In this document: positions 25,818 to 34,735 of the stretch, in pieces
Numbering within the stretch: the stretch's first letter is position 1
How the letters are laid out: every line of letters begins with the position of its first letter
Source of the DNA: Streptomyces sp. 15-116A
Lineage (GTDB): Bacteria > Actinomycetota > Actinomycetes > Streptomycetales > Streptomycetaceae
Direction: 5' to 3'
DNA length: 64,000 nt
Assembly (NCBI RefSeq): GCF_025290915.1
Contig: NZ_JAOCQE010000005.1
Location: 1 to 64,000 of the forward strand
Made by a program: the position numbers and the translations under genes
The notes under the pieces: generated by a model
What the model saw: only the letters and a program-made list of their open reading frames with translations
Told to the model about the DNA's origin: nothing
Database searches by the model: none

Positions 25818-26064
25818 CGCGGACGAGGAGCGTCGCGAGGCCGAGCGACGGCAGGCCGAGGAGCGGCGACTGCCGCCCCCGGAGTGGCTGATCGAGCGGG
25901 GCCTTGACCGGAGCAGCCTGGTGGCGGTGCACACGGGGGACTGCTGGGACCCGGGTAAGCGCCAGATGCCGGCGACGCGGGAGCAGGCACGCGACGCGAT
26001 ACGTCAGCAGGTTCCGGCGTGCTCGAAGTGTCGGCCGGACACGCGGCTGGGCCTGCTGGAGTAG
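25818..26064 (+). pseudogene. DUF6233 gene, 3' part
   Basis: The last 82 codons of the split gene, with a first base that completes the broken codon. The product continues DADEERREAERRQAEERR, then PPPEWLIERGL, VHTGDCWDPGKRQ and ACSKCRPDTRLGLLE before TAG at 26062. The Trp, CxxC and CRPDT signature is that of DUF6233, a family very common on Streptomyces plasmids with no known function. It has no start or ribosome site of its own here, so this part is probably silent. Confidence 0.85.
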
Positions 26065-26106
26065 TCCGGCGCGCGGGCGGTCCGGGCGGCGTTTGAGGGT
26101 GGCGGG

Positions 26107-26979
26107 GTGGAGTTCCCTGTCGACGTCGCCCTGGCCGAGCTGGTGCCGCAACTGCCGACCGGGCCGCGCTGGTGGTATGAAGTGAAGCTCGACGGTCACC
26201 GGACAGTTTTGTGGCGGCTGGCTGAGACGGTTCGACTTCAAGCGCGGTCGGGTCGGGACGTGACGACGCCCTGGATGGATCTTGCCGTGGCGGGGATGGC
26301 CCTGCCGCCTGGTGTCGTCCTGGACGGCGAGGCAGTCGTCGTGGTTGACGGGCAGGTGTCGTTCGAGGCCGCTCAGGCTCGGGCGGCTTCCTCGCCTGCA
26401 CGGTCGCGGGAGCTGGCGGCGCGGCACCCTGCGCTGCTCATCGTGTGGGACGTTTTGTCGTTGCCCACCGGGGACGTGAGGGGGCGTCCGTATGAGGAGC
26501 GGCGCGCCTTGATGCTGGACATGGTGGCCGGGCTGCCGGAGGGGTCGCCAATCCAGGCAGTGTCGGCGACGGAAGACGTGGAGGTCGCCCGGGTCTGGTA
26601 CGAGACGCTGACCGGCTCCGGTGTGGAGGGGGTGGTGGCGAAGTCGGGGCGGTCGCCGTACCGGGCGGGTCGGTCGTCGTCGTGGAAGAAGGTCAGACAC
26701 GCGGAGACGATCGACGCGGAGGTGGTGGGGTTCACGGGGGCGGCGGGTCGGCCGCGGGCGCTGGCAGTGCGGTTGCCTGACGGCCGTGTTGCATTGTCTC
26801 AGCGGCTCGGGGCGCAGCTGGCCGCGCAGGTCGCGGCGGCGCTGGTCGATGTTGCCCCGGCCGCGCGAGGTCGGGCGGCCGGAGGCGAGTCGTTCACGGC
26901 GGCGGAGCCCGGACTACTCGTCGAGGTGCTGGCGGGGACGACGAGGCATGCCGTGGTCACCGTGACGCGCGTGCGGTGA
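26107..26979 (+). CDS. ATP-dependent DNA ligase (LigC/LigD-like)
   Basis: A 290-residue DNA ligase that seals nicks with ATP. Motif I is YEVKLDGHR with the adenylated Lys at 27. Motif III lies in LLIVWDVLSL, motif IV is GVEGVVAKSG, and motif V is SSWKKVR. A short C-terminal part with strands (AEVVGFTGAAGRPRALAVRL) resembles a reduced OB fold. The size is that of the stand-alone ligase domains of actinobacterial LigC or LigD. The start is GTG 26107. Such extra ligases are frequent in Streptomyces chromosomes and plasmids, often tied to end-joining repair. No Ku gene is nearby. Confidence 0.85.
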   Translation: MEFPVDVALAELVPQLPTGPRWWYEVKLDGHRTVLWRLAETVRLQARSGRDVTTPWMDLAVAGMALPPGVVLDGEAVVVVDGQVSFEAAQARAASSPARSRELAARHPALLIVWDVLSLPTGDVRGRPYEERRALMLDMVAGLPEGSPIQAVSATEDVEVARVWYETLTGSGVEGVVAKSGRSPYRAGRSSSWKKVRHAETIDAEVVGFTGAAGRPRALAVRLPDGRVALSQRLGAQLAAQVAAALVDVAPAARGRAAGGESFTAAEPGLLVEVLAGTTRHAVVTVTRVR

Positions 26980-27141
26980 GCTGCCGCGAACCAATCGGGA
27001 GGAATAGCTGGCCTTCAGCTCGGCGAAGGACCGCGGGTCCCAGCGCACGAACTCCTCGCTTCGGCGTGGGTGTGGGCACGCCACCTCTGAGCTGGGCCTC
27101 CGTTATCCACGAACGCGCGGACACCTCGTTACGCTGCGGCC

Positions 27142-27873
27142 GTGACCGAGCCCTCCCCGCTGCCAGGCGACCCCTCCGAGCTACACCTGCGCATCTCCTA
27201 CGACGACGGACTCTGGGACACTCCCCAGGCGGACACGCTGGAGTGCTGGAACGTGGCCGTCCTGCACCGCCGACGCGCTCATGGTGAACATCACGAGCCG
27301 GTCAGCTCCAGCGGGTGTACGACTGCTGATTGCTCCTCGTGCACAGTCGAGGACGTAGCCGTCGGCTCCATGACGTTCTACCGGGTGCACCTCGACCGGG
27401 GCCGCAACGCCTACTGGGCCATGGAGGAGGAGTCGGAGGAACTGCACGAGACCGCGCAGGTCCTCCTTGATCCCGAGACGGGTTCCTTCACCGACGAAGT
27501 CAGCGAACAGTTGGAGTACGTCGGCTCAGCGCTGCTCGTCATGAATCGCGTGACGCTGGATCCGCCATGGCGCGGGCACGGCCTGGCGGCCGTGCTTGCC
27601 TGCGAGGTGATCACCCGGCTCATGGCCGGCTGCCGCGCCGTCGCCTGCTCGCCCGGCATCACCGATCTCAGCAGCCATCGGCTGACGGCCAGAGCCGAGT
27701 GGGACCGCGTGAACGCCAAAATCGCCCAGGGGTGGGAGAGCCTGGGGTTCCGTCCCTACCGAGACAATGTCTATCTCCTGTCTCCCGCCTCGCAGGATCT
27801 TGAGGAGCAGCGCGGTGCAATGCGCAGGCGTCTTGCCGAACTCCGTGGCTCCTGGCGGGCTAGCGCTTCATGA
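27142..27873 (+). CDS. Hypothetical protein with GNAT-like motif
   Basis: A 243-residue soluble protein. The central segment VMNRVTLDPPWRGHGLAAVLACEVI has the strand plus R/Q-x-x-G-x-G/A pattern of the GNAT acetyl-CoA binding loop (RGHGLA), so an acetyltransferase-like fold is plausible. The N-terminal 90 residues are unusual, with a CTTADCSSC cluster at about 59-67. The C-terminus is helical and basic. Start GTG 27142. The substrate is unknown, and the GNAT assignment rests on one motif. Confidence 0.6.
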   Translation: MTEPSPLPGDPSELHLRISYDDGLWDTPQADTLECWNVAVLHRRRAHGEHHEPVSSSGCTTADCSSCTVEDVAVGSMTFYRVHLDRGRNAYWAMEEESEELHETAQVLLDPETGSFTDEVSEQLEYVGSALLVMNRVTLDPPWRGHGLAAVLACEVITRLMAGCRAVACSPGITDLSSHRLTARAEWDRVNAKIAQGWESLGFRPYRDNVYLLSPASQDLEEQRGAMRRRLAELRGSWRASAS

Positions 27874-28207
27874 CCAGCCCGCCAGCGCGTGAGGCGAGCT
27901 GCCTGCTAACCCGGCGCCCTTCTCGGTCCGCAGGCAGTAGTGGATTCGCCTGCCGCAGAAATGCGGCAACTGGCGGGGGCGTCTACAGCCAGCTGCGGAT
28001 ATGGACCTTTGACGGCGTCGGGGCGACGTCGAGAGAAAGGAGGAAGCCAGCCGCTCTCCGGCGCTCCGATCCGCTGACTGGGGGTACCGATGATGCTTGT
28101 GGAGCGACCCAGAACTTCTGTTACCCGATGCCCGGAATGTCCGCCTAGGCTCGTCTGTGGAACGTGATCAAGACGATCGCCGACAAGGACGTGAGGGAGT
28201 GCGGAGC
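27874..28207 (+). promoter_or_regulatory. Intergenic region before the SDR gene
   Basis: No credible gene: the one open frame here has Arg/Ser-rich low-quality sequence and no ribosome site. TAGGCT at 28146-28151 is a good Streptomyces-type -10. A possible TTACCC at 28121-28126 is 19 bases upstream. This would serve the SDR operon. Confidence 0.35.
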
Positions 28208-28957
28208 ATGACTGAGAACACGCTGCGGGACAAGGTCGCCGTCGTCGGCGGTGGCGAGAAGAACCTGGGCGGGCTGCTCAGCAGGACGTTCGCGGAGGCC
28301 GGGGCGAAGGTGGTCGTGCACTACCACAGCTCTGAGAGCGACGCCGAGCAGACGGTCAAGGCGATCCAGGAGGCCGGAGGGCAGGCCGTCGCCGTCCAGG
28401 GCGACCTGACGAAGGTCGCCGACGTGCGGCGGCTCTTCGACACGGCCGTGGACACCTACGGCGGCGCCGACATCGCGGTCAACACCACCGGGATGGTGCT
28501 GCGCAAGCCGATCCTGGAGACCACCGAGGAAGAGTACGACCGCATGTTCGGCATCAACGCCAAGGCGGCGTACTTCTTCATCCAGGAAGCCGGTCGCCGA
28601 CTGAACGGCCACGGCAAGATCATCAGTATCGGCACGTCGCTGCTGGCCGCCTTCACCGACGGCTACTCCACCTACGCCGGCGGCAAGGCGCCGCTGGAGC
28701 ACTTCACCCGGGCGGCGGCCAAGGAGTTCGCGGACCGCGGGATCTCCGTGAACATGGTGGCCCCGGGACCGATGGACACACCGTTCTTCTACGGTCAGGA
28801 AACTCCGGAGCGGGTGGAGTTCCACAAGTCGCAGGCGATGGGCAACCAGCTCACCCAGATCGAGGACATCGTCCCGATCATCAGGTTCCTGGCCACCGAA
28901 GGCTGGTGGTTCACCGGTCAGACGATGTTCCCCAACGGCGGCTACACCACCCGCTGA
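28208..28957 (+). CDS. SDR-family oxidoreductase
   Basis: A 249-residue short-chain dehydrogenase. The nucleotide-binding loop reads VVGGGEKNLGG at about 13-23, a variant of TGxxxGxG seen in one SDR branch. NTTG (about 97-100) corresponds to NNAG, the catalytic Ser is in ISIGTSLLA, and the active-site pair is Tyr and Lys in YAGGK near 160. The C-terminus holds WFTGQTMFPNGG. Start ATG 28208 with a GGGAG site. It is followed by a SnoaL-like gene, so a small oxidation or tailoring pair is possible. The substrate is unknown. Confidence 0.82.
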   Translation: MTENTLRDKVAVVGGGEKNLGGLLSRTFAEAGAKVVVHYHSSESDAEQTVKAIQEAGGQAVAVQGDLTKVADVRRLFDTAVDTYGGADIAVNTTGMVLRKPILETTEEEYDRMFGINAKAAYFFIQEAGRRLNGHGKIISIGTSLLAAFTDGYSTYAGGKAPLEHFTRAAAKEFADRGISVNMVAPGPMDTPFFYGQETPERVEFHKSQAMGNQLTQIEDIVPIIRFLATEGWWFTGQTMFPNGGYTTR

Positions 28958-29052
28958 CCTCGTACCCCTCCCGACGCGGGCGACCCGTCCGGCCCCGGGC
29001 ACGGCCGGGTTCGCCCGCGTCGGCGCCTCGCGCGAAACACCAGGAGGTCGTG

Positions 29053-29367
29053 ATGACCGCACATCCGAGTGACCCCGCGGTGGCCGCCTTCGTCGCAGCC
29101 GTCAACGCCGGCGACAAGGACGCCTTCTTCGCCGCGCTGACCGACGACGCCACCATGTCCGACGACGGCACCGACCGTGACCTCGTCGCGTGGGCGGAGC
29201 GTGAGATCTTCTCCTCGAACGGCCGCATGGACGTCGAGGACGTCTCCGCCGACGGCCGGACCCTGACAGCCACGTATACCAACGCCACCTGGGGCAGTAT
29301 GCGCACGCGGTGGGCCTTCACCGTCACCAACGGCCGCATCAGCCGCTTCGAGACCGGCCAAGGCTGA
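29053..29367 (+). CDS. SnoaL/NTF2-like small protein
   Basis: A 104-residue protein with the NTF2-like pattern: an N-terminal helix (AVAAFVAAVNAGDKDAFFAAL), then strands with WAEREIF, LTATYTNATWG and MRTRWAFTVTNGRISRFE. Members act as small-molecule cyclases or isomerases, or as binding proteins. ATG 29053 follows a strong AGGAGG. It lies 95 bases after the SDR gene and is probably co-transcribed with it. Confidence 0.72.
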   Translation: MTAHPSDPAVAAFVAAVNAGDKDAFFAALTDDATMSDDGTDRDLVAWAEREIFSSNGRMDVEDVSADGRTLTATYTNATWGSMRTRWAFTVTNGRISRFETGQG

Positions 29368-29620
29368 CGCGGTCTTCCTCTGCCATTGGGGGGTACGGGG
29401 CTCCCACGGGAACACCCGCCCGGGAGCACGGATTGCTCAGCGGCCCAGCTCGTGGCCAGGGGGGCGTGCCATGCCGGCCCAGCTCGCGGCCGGCGGGCGG
29501 GCGGGCTATCAGGCGGTACCGGGGGATGCGTGCAGTACGTCGTCTATGCCACCCACGCCGCCGATTCGCGCGCGACAGAAACCGGTCAATGACGACGGCC
29601 GAATGCGGAAGGAAGACGTG

Positions 29621-30820
29621 ATGAGCGGCCAGGCTGACGTCGCCCCGACGGGACTGCTGCGGCGGGTGATGCGCGGGCGGGATCCTAGGGAGGAGCACCG
29701 CGCGGCTACGCCGCTGGAGCTGTTGTTCGACCTGACCTTCGTGGTCGCCGTCTCCCAGGCAGCGGCCCAGCTTCATCACGCCCTCGCCGAAGACCATGTC
29801 GGCTCCGGGCTGGCCGCCTATGCGGCAGTGTTCTTCGCGATCTGGTGGGCGTGGATGAACTTCACCTGGTTCGCCTCCGCCTACGACACCGACGATGTGC
29901 CCTACCGGCTGCTGACGCTCCTGCAGATGGCCGGCGTGCTCGTACTGGCATCAGGTGTGCCCGCCGTGTTCGAGGACGGTGACTTCACACTCGTCGTGAT
30001 CGGCTACGTGGTGATGCGGCTCGCGATGGTCACTCAGTGGCTGCGCGCCGCCATCGAGCACCCCGAGGGCCGCAGCGGCGCACTGCACTACGCCGCCGGT
30101 ATCACCGCGGTGCAGATCTGCTGGATCGCCCGCCTGTGGACACCCGACGCCTGGGCCTGGACCACCTTCCTAATCCTGGTCGCAGCCGAGCTGGCCGTAC
30201 CGGCATGGGCCGAATACCGGGGCCACCCCACCAGCTGGCACCCCGGTCACATCGCCGAGCGCTACAGCCTCTTCACCATCATCGTCCTGGGCGAGGTGAT
30301 CCTCGGCTCACTCGCCGCCGTCCGCTCCGCCGTGGCCGACCACGGCCTGTCCACCCCCGTTCTCCTGATCGCGATCGGCGGCCTGCTGCTCGTCTTCGCC
30401 CTGTGGTGGATCTACTTCACCGGAAACGAAGCGCGACTGACCACGCTGCGCACCGCCTTGGTCTGGGGGTACGGCCACTACGTGGTCTTCGCCGCGCTGG
30501 CTGCGATCGGCGCGGGCCTGGAAGCGGCGCTGGACGCCGCCGAACACCACGGACACCTCTCCACCCGGGGTGCCGGACTGTCGGTCGCCGTCCCCGTGGC
30601 GATTGCGCTCCTGATGCTGGGGGCACTGCACCGGGCCACCCGTACCGGAGCGGTGGGACACGCCCTGCTGGTCCTCGCCGGTGCACTCGTGGTCCTGGCT
30701 CTGGGCTTCAGCGCACCCGCCCTGGGAATCGGCGGCGCCATCCTGGGCATGGGCCTGGCGGTGGCCGCCACGCTGACAGCCAACCTCTTCACTGTCCGCC
30801 ATCGATCCGAGAGGCGTTGA
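29621..30820 (+). CDS. LtrA-type membrane protein
   Basis: A 399-residue protein with about ten to twelve membrane segments. The start of the family is clear: ATPLELLFDLTFVVAVSQAA at about 27-46, then WWAWMNFTWFASAYDTDD and HIAERYSLFTIIVLGEVILG. These are hallmarks of the low-temperature-requirement A family, whose biochemical function is not established. ATG 29621 is chosen for the GGAAGGA about eight bases upstream. It is one base from the LysR gene, so the two are coupled. Confidence 0.85.
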   Translation: MSGQADVAPTGLLRRVMRGRDPREEHRAATPLELLFDLTFVVAVSQAAAQLHHALAEDHVGSGLAAYAAVFFAIWWAWMNFTWFASAYDTDDVPYRLLTLLQMAGVLVLASGVPAVFEDGDFTLVVIGYVVMRLAMVTQWLRAAIEHPEGRSGALHYAAGITAVQICWIARLWTPDAWAWTTFLILVAAELAVPAWAEYRGHPTSWHPGHIAERYSLFTIIVLGEVILGSLAAVRSAVADHGLSTPVLLIAIGGLLLVFALWWIYFTGNEARLTTLRTALVWGYGHYVVFAALAAIGAGLEAALDAAEHHGHLSTRGAGLSVAVPVAIALLMLGALHRATRTGAVGHALLVLAGALVVLALGFSAPALGIGGAILGMGLAVAATLTANLFTVRHRSERR

Positions 30821-30821
30821 G

Positions 30822-31697
30822 GTGCGCCTGGACCTGAACAAACTCGACCACCTGATCGCCGTCGCCGAGGAAGGCAGCCTCACCCGCGCAGCCGCCCGGC
30901 TCCACCTGTCCCAGCAGGCCCTGTCCACCTCCATCCGGGCCCTCGAACGCGAAGTCGGAGTCCCGCTGCTGGAGCGCAGCAGCGCGGGCGTCACCACGCT
31001 GCCCGCCGGAGCGGCCCTGATCGAGGACGCCCGTGTCCTCAACGGCATGGCCCGCGCAGCCCTGCGCCGCGCCCGGCACATCGGACGCGGCGAGACCCAG
31101 GCCCTGCGTATCGGCTACACCCCCGCCGTCACCGGCGACGAACTCGTCACCCTGCTCGCACCGGTGACCGAAGCCCACCCCGACATCACCCCCGAGATCC
31201 ACCAGCGCTACCCCTCCGAGCTGACCGCCGCCCTCCTCGCCGGCGACCTCGACATCGGACTGTGCCGCGCAATGACGCCCACGCACGGTCTGACCCGCAC
31301 CACCCTCGGCCACCATCGCCTGCACATCGCCGTCGCCTGCGACCACCCCCTGGCCGCCCGCACATCCGTGACCCTGCCCGAACTCGCCCATGAGACCTTC
31401 CTGGTCTGGGGCACCCCCGGCCGCTCCGGCTACACCGACCTCCTCATCGACCACTGCCGCAACGCCGGCTTCGAACCGAACAGCGAACGCACCGCCCGCC
31501 AAGGCACACCCCCCATCACAGCAGTCATCGGCACCCGCAACATCGCCTTCGTCACCACACCACCGGGCCCCGCAGCGGGCGGCAAAGCGCACGTCCTCAC
31601 CCTCGAACCCCCCATCCACGCGCCACTCCACGCGCTCTACCTCCCGCACACCACATGCCCCAGCCGCACCACCTTCCTCACCCACGTGAGGATCTAA
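30822..31697 (+). CDS. LysR-family transcriptional regulator
   Basis: A 291-residue LysR regulator. The winged helix is at residues 3-62 (DHLIAVAEEGSLTRAAARLH, LSQQALSTSIRALEREVG). The effector domain is at about 90-291 (LRIGYTPAVTGDELVTLL, DIGLCRA). Start GTG 30822, directly after LtrA. LysR proteins often control neighbours, but here it lies downstream in the same direction as LtrA instead of facing it, so an autoregulated operon is likely. Confidence 0.85.
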   Translation: MRLDLNKLDHLIAVAEEGSLTRAAARLHLSQQALSTSIRALEREVGVPLLERSSAGVTTLPAGAALIEDARVLNGMARAALRRARHIGRGETQALRIGYTPAVTGDELVTLLAPVTEAHPDITPEIHQRYPSELTAALLAGDLDIGLCRAMTPTHGLTRTTLGHHRLHIAVACDHPLAARTSVTLPELAHETFLVWGTPGRSGYTDLLIDHCRNAGFEPNSERTARQGTPPITAVIGTRNIAFVTTPPGPAAGGKAHVLTLEPPIHAPLHALYLPHTTCPSRTTFLTHVRI

Positions 31698-31838
31698 TCT
31701 GGCTCTATCGGTGCGCCTGGACCCACTCGTAGGCCCGCCGGGACCGGTGGCGGGAGGGCCAAGTCGGCGAGCTGAGTTCACGCCCGCGGGGTGGCGCGAT
31801 CTGCTCCACCCGGAAACCTGGCCCTCTTCGCGAAGTAA

Positions 31839-32699
31839 TCAGACCATTGTCTTGCGCCACGGCGCGGCGGGGTCCGAGAGCGTGTCGAGGATCAGCTCGC
31901 ACCAGGTCACGGCAGCATTGACCGTCAGGCGGGCATGACGCACTCCAAGCCCAGACGGTGCGCTCGCCTGACCGTGACCGCTGCCGAAGCCCTGGTTGCG
32001 CAGTTCGGCGACGCCGACTGCGATGTTCACCGAGCCCGAAAGGATTCTCTTCACGGCCTTGCTGCCGTCCGGCCCATCAGGAGCCGAGCCAGCGTCGAGC
32101 TTCAGCGACTTCTGGACCGTGCTGATCAGGGCCGGGAGCGCGGCGTTCCGGTCGACCTCGATGTTCAGCTCCCCAAGGGCGGTCTTCGCCGTTGCCTCGA
32201 TGAGCTGCTTGGCCGCGCCGATGGCCCCATGGGGATCGGTGGTCAGGTCCCTCCGAATGCGCTCCAACTCGATCGTGATGCCGGAGGCGTCGCTCAGGGT
32301 GCTGAGGTCGCGGACCAGCACTGGCGGGTTGGACCAGGAGATCCTCCCCTCCTTATCGAGAGTGAAGCCGTCCCGCTCCAAGCGGACCCTGATGTCGTCA
32401 AGCCACTTAGGAGTTCCCTGATCGTCCGGGTTCCGGTACGCGCGGATGAAGTCCTCGAAGACCAGGAGTACACGTCGAACCTGGTTCGGATCCGACCAGT
32501 CCACACCCTCCGCGTAGAGCATGAATTCAGTCCGCCGCTGGCCTGAATCCTGGTACTTCAGCTCATCTGGCGGGATGGGCGCGAACCCGTGGTCCTCCCA
32601 CAGTTCGGCGACAATCCGGACGGTCAGGTCCGTGGCCAGAGAGCGGAAGGCGTTGCGGGTCGCCGGGCTCACCAGCTCCCGCCGTGCGGTGACGGTCAT
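31839..32699 (-). CDS. Abortive-infection family protein (Abi C-terminal domain)
   Basis: A 286-residue protein. The C-terminal 90 residues carry the pattern of the Abi C-terminal domain: ELRNQGFGSGHGQ, then ARLTVNAAVTWCELILDTL. The N-terminal part (residues 10-180) is helical and ends in a region that binds the domain (IELERIRRDLTTDPHGAIGA, IEATAKTALGEL). Such proteins cause phage-triggered growth arrest in some systems; the mechanism is not known. ATG 32699 is chosen over an upstream in-frame start whose extra 51 residues look untranslated. It is encoded opposite to its neighbours. Confidence 0.72.
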   Translation of the reverse strand: MTVTARRELVSPATRNAFRSLATDLTVRIVAELWEDHGFAPIPPDELKYQDSGQRRTEFMLYAEGVDWSDPNQVRRVLLVFEDFIRAYRNPDDQGTPKWLDDIRVRLERDGFTLDKEGRISWSNPPVLVRDLSTLSDASGITIELERIRRDLTTDPHGAIGAAKQLIEATAKTALGELNIEVDRNAALPALISTVQKSLKLDAGSAPDGPDGSKAVKRILSGSVNIAVGVAELRNQGFGSGHGQASAPSGLGVRHARLTVNAAVTWCELILDTLSDPAAPWRKTMV

Positions 32700-32977
32700 G
32701 GTCTGAAGATAGGAGCAGACCCTGACACCGTCACTGTCTTTTCCCAAGGTGATGTCTGATCCATGCCGAGCCTGTCTAGCCAACCAGTCTGTGGTTGTGG
32801 CTGATTTAACCGTTGGTCGTGAGATTCGGCCACGGAATCTGAGATGCCACACTGTCGACGGACGGCAGTTCGCCGGGGGCAGACAGGAATGTTCTGGGAA
32901 AGACTGGCCAACGGGCGCGAGGGCATGTCAACGTAGACGACCTTGCAAGAAACCCCAGGTCAGAGAGGTGATTGCTC

Positions 32978-33331
32978 GTGACCGTAGCCCCTGCGGGCCC
33001 CGGTTTCTCCACCACTGTCGAGGCCCTGCGACTGCGGGAGTGGCAGCTCGGCCCCGGTCAGCCGACTCTGGTCCTGGACCAGTTCTCGGCCGAGGACTTC
33101 CACCTGATCGTTGATGATCGCGCGGACGTGCACGTCAGCTCCAAGGACGGCCGGTTCTACCTCGGTTGGTTTCCGCACGGCCGACCCGGCACGGACGGCG
33201 AGGGGTGGAAGATCGCTGTCACCGGCACCGCTCAAGTCCGCGGCTACCACATGTCGTTCGACACCGAGACGCCGGCCGACATCGTCGCCGCCACCGTGGC
33301 GAGGGTGCTGCAGACCTCACGCCGCCTCTGA
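32978..33331 (+). CDS. DUF317 protein, single domain
   Basis: A 117-residue protein with one DUF317 unit (about 20-112: QFSAEDFHLIVDD, VHVSSKDGRFYLGWFPHGRP, WKIAVTGTAQVRGYHMSFD). GTG 32978 follows GAGAGG at about nine bases. It is half the size of the other DUF317 proteins in the window and may act as a heterodimer partner. It is the first gene of a three-gene accessory run. Confidence 0.72.
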   Translation: MTVAPAGPGFSTTVEALRLREWQLGPGQPTLVLDQFSAEDFHLIVDDRADVHVSSKDGRFYLGWFPHGRPGTDGEGWKIAVTGTAQVRGYHMSFDTETPADIVAATVARVLQTSRRL

Positions 33332-33436
33332 CAGCGCGGCCACCGATACATAGCGCCCGTCCTATAAGCGCTGGCGGTGCCGTAGGCCGGCCCGGCTCCA
33401 CCGCCCCCGTTTCCCTCGAACCCCAGGAGGCTGTCC

Positions 33437-33727
33437 GTGACGTCCCCGGAGATGACCGTCGGCGATCTCATCGATCTGTTGTCCGGCTGCGACCGGAGCG
33501 CTCCGGTCCGCCAGGCCATGAACCCGTTCTTCCCGATGGCGCACCGCTTGGCGCAGGTCCTGCAGTCGGTCGACGAGACCGGCCAGACCGTCGTCTACCT
33601 CGCCGAAGGGCAGGACGAGGACGCACAGCTCGGCCACCTTCCGCCGGAGGTCGCCATCGCCCTGACGTGGCAGGGCCCCGTCCAGGCGCCCCCGCGCCGC
33701 CCTCGCCGCCGTGCCGGCGGCAACTAG
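33437..33727 (+). CDS. Small hypothetical protein
   Basis: A 96-residue protein with a helical start (MTVGDLIDLLSGCDRSAPVR), two short strands (TVVYLAEGQ, EVAIALTW) and a basic Arg-rich end. GTG 33437 follows AGGAGG. It lies between DUF317 genes, and a link to them is likely from position only. Confidence 0.62.
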   Translation: MTSPEMTVGDLIDLLSGCDRSAPVRQAMNPFFPMAHRLAQVLQSVDETGQTVVYLAEGQDEDAQLGHLPPEVAIALTWQGPVQAPPRRPRRRAGGN

Positions 33728-33742
33728 ACACGCACCGAGCCC

Positions 33743-34564
33743 TTGGAGGCGCCCCTGTACCCCGACCTTCCGCCCGACCCGTCCGCCCCGCGCGGCGGCC
33801 AGCCCGCGTTCTGGGTCGGCCCCCGGCACCTAGCCGGTGACGACGGACGCCTCTACGACGTCGTCGCCGACGCACTCGCCGGCCTGGGCTGGACGAGCCT
33901 GACGATCGTCCGCGGACGGCACGAGCCGGACGAGGAACCGGAGGACCGCCAGGTCCTGCGCAGCACCGTCCTGCACATCAGCCCCGACGCCTTGCGTTGG
34001 GCCCAGTGGGGGCTGGCGGACGAGCCGTTCCACCTGGGCGGGCTGCCGGTCGCCTGGCAGATCTCCGCTCGCGCCGAGGCGAGCAGCCCGCTCGCCCAGT
34101 GGTCGGCCTACTTCACCCGTGACGTCCCCGGCGAGGCGGTGGTCGACTTCCTCGTCGCGCTCGACGCAAGCAACCAGCCTGCCTCGGCGCTCGCCGGACC
34201 CGAGCTGGTCCTTGACGCTGTCGCCGCCCACGGCTGGTTCCGCGACATCGACCAGCCCGAGGCGGCGGCGATGGACCCGACGTTCACCTCGCACATCAGC
34301 CTGGGGGAGGTGCCGCCCCTCATCCAGGACGGCGACCTACGGGCCCTGTCCGCCGGGGACGACGAGACGAGGCCGGCCGGATGGCAGGCGTGGGCCGAGC
34401 CCGTACTCGGCGCCCCGCTTCTGTGGGTGGCCTCGTTCGCCGCCAGTGTCCCGCACGATCTCGTCGCCGCCTTCGCCGCCTCCCTCAGCTCGACCGCACC
34501 GGTCCTGCGGCGGGTCCTGCCCGAGGCCACCCAGGAGCGCCTCCTGCGCGCGCCGGCCATTTAA
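33743..34564 (+). CDS. DUF317 protein, two domains
   Basis: A 273-residue protein with DUF317 units at about 20-145 (AFWVGPRHLAGDDG, VLHISPDALRWAQWG, PVAWQISARAEASSP) and 155-260 (HGWFRDIDQPEAAAMDPTF, GWQAWAEPVLGAPLLWVASF). Start TTG 33743 with GGAGG upstream. It closes the run, and a terminator-like hairpin follows at 34593-34626. Confidence 0.75.
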   Translation: MEAPLYPDLPPDPSAPRGGQPAFWVGPRHLAGDDGRLYDVVADALAGLGWTSLTIVRGRHEPDEEPEDRQVLRSTVLHISPDALRWAQWGLADEPFHLGGLPVAWQISARAEASSPLAQWSAYFTRDVPGEAVVDFLVALDASNQPASALAGPELVLDAVAAHGWFRDIDQPEAAAMDPTFTSHISLGEVPPLIQDGDLRALSAGDDETRPAGWQAWAEPVLGAPLLWVASFAASVPHDLVAAFAASLSSTAPVLRRVLPEATQERLLRAPAI

Positions 34565-34592
34565 CGTCCCGCGCACCCCTCTCGACGATCGC

Positions 34593-34626
34593 AGTCCGGC
34601 ATCCTCCCAGTTGGGGGTGCCGGACT
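34593..34626 (+). terminator. Hairpin after the DUF317 run
   Basis: AGTCCGGCA (34593-34601) and TGCCGGACT (34618-34626) form a perfect nine-base stem that can extend inward. TTCTTGTTT follows. It lies 28 bases after the stop. Confidence 0.6.
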
Positions 34627-34683
34627 TTCTTGTTTCACGGGCGAAGTGGCCGGTCGGGTCGTTAGTGCTTAGCCCATAACGCA

Positions 34684-34718
34684 CTGCTGCCCCCGACCGC
34701 GACGGTCGGAGGCAGCAG
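34684..34718. terminator. Bidirectional hairpin between convergent genes
   Basis: CTGCTGCCCCCGACCG (34684-34699) pairs with CGGTCGGAGGCAGCAG (34703-34718) with one mismatch and a three-base loop. It sits between the convergent DUF317 and lipoprotein genes, 17 bases after the lipoprotein stop. Confidence 0.65.
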
Positions 34719-34735
34719 CGTGACGTGCACGCAGG

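Noticed and set aside
27870-28148. 92-codon plus-strand frame
   Set aside because: Arg/Ser-rich composition, no ribosome site, overlap with the preceding stop and a likely promoter inside it.
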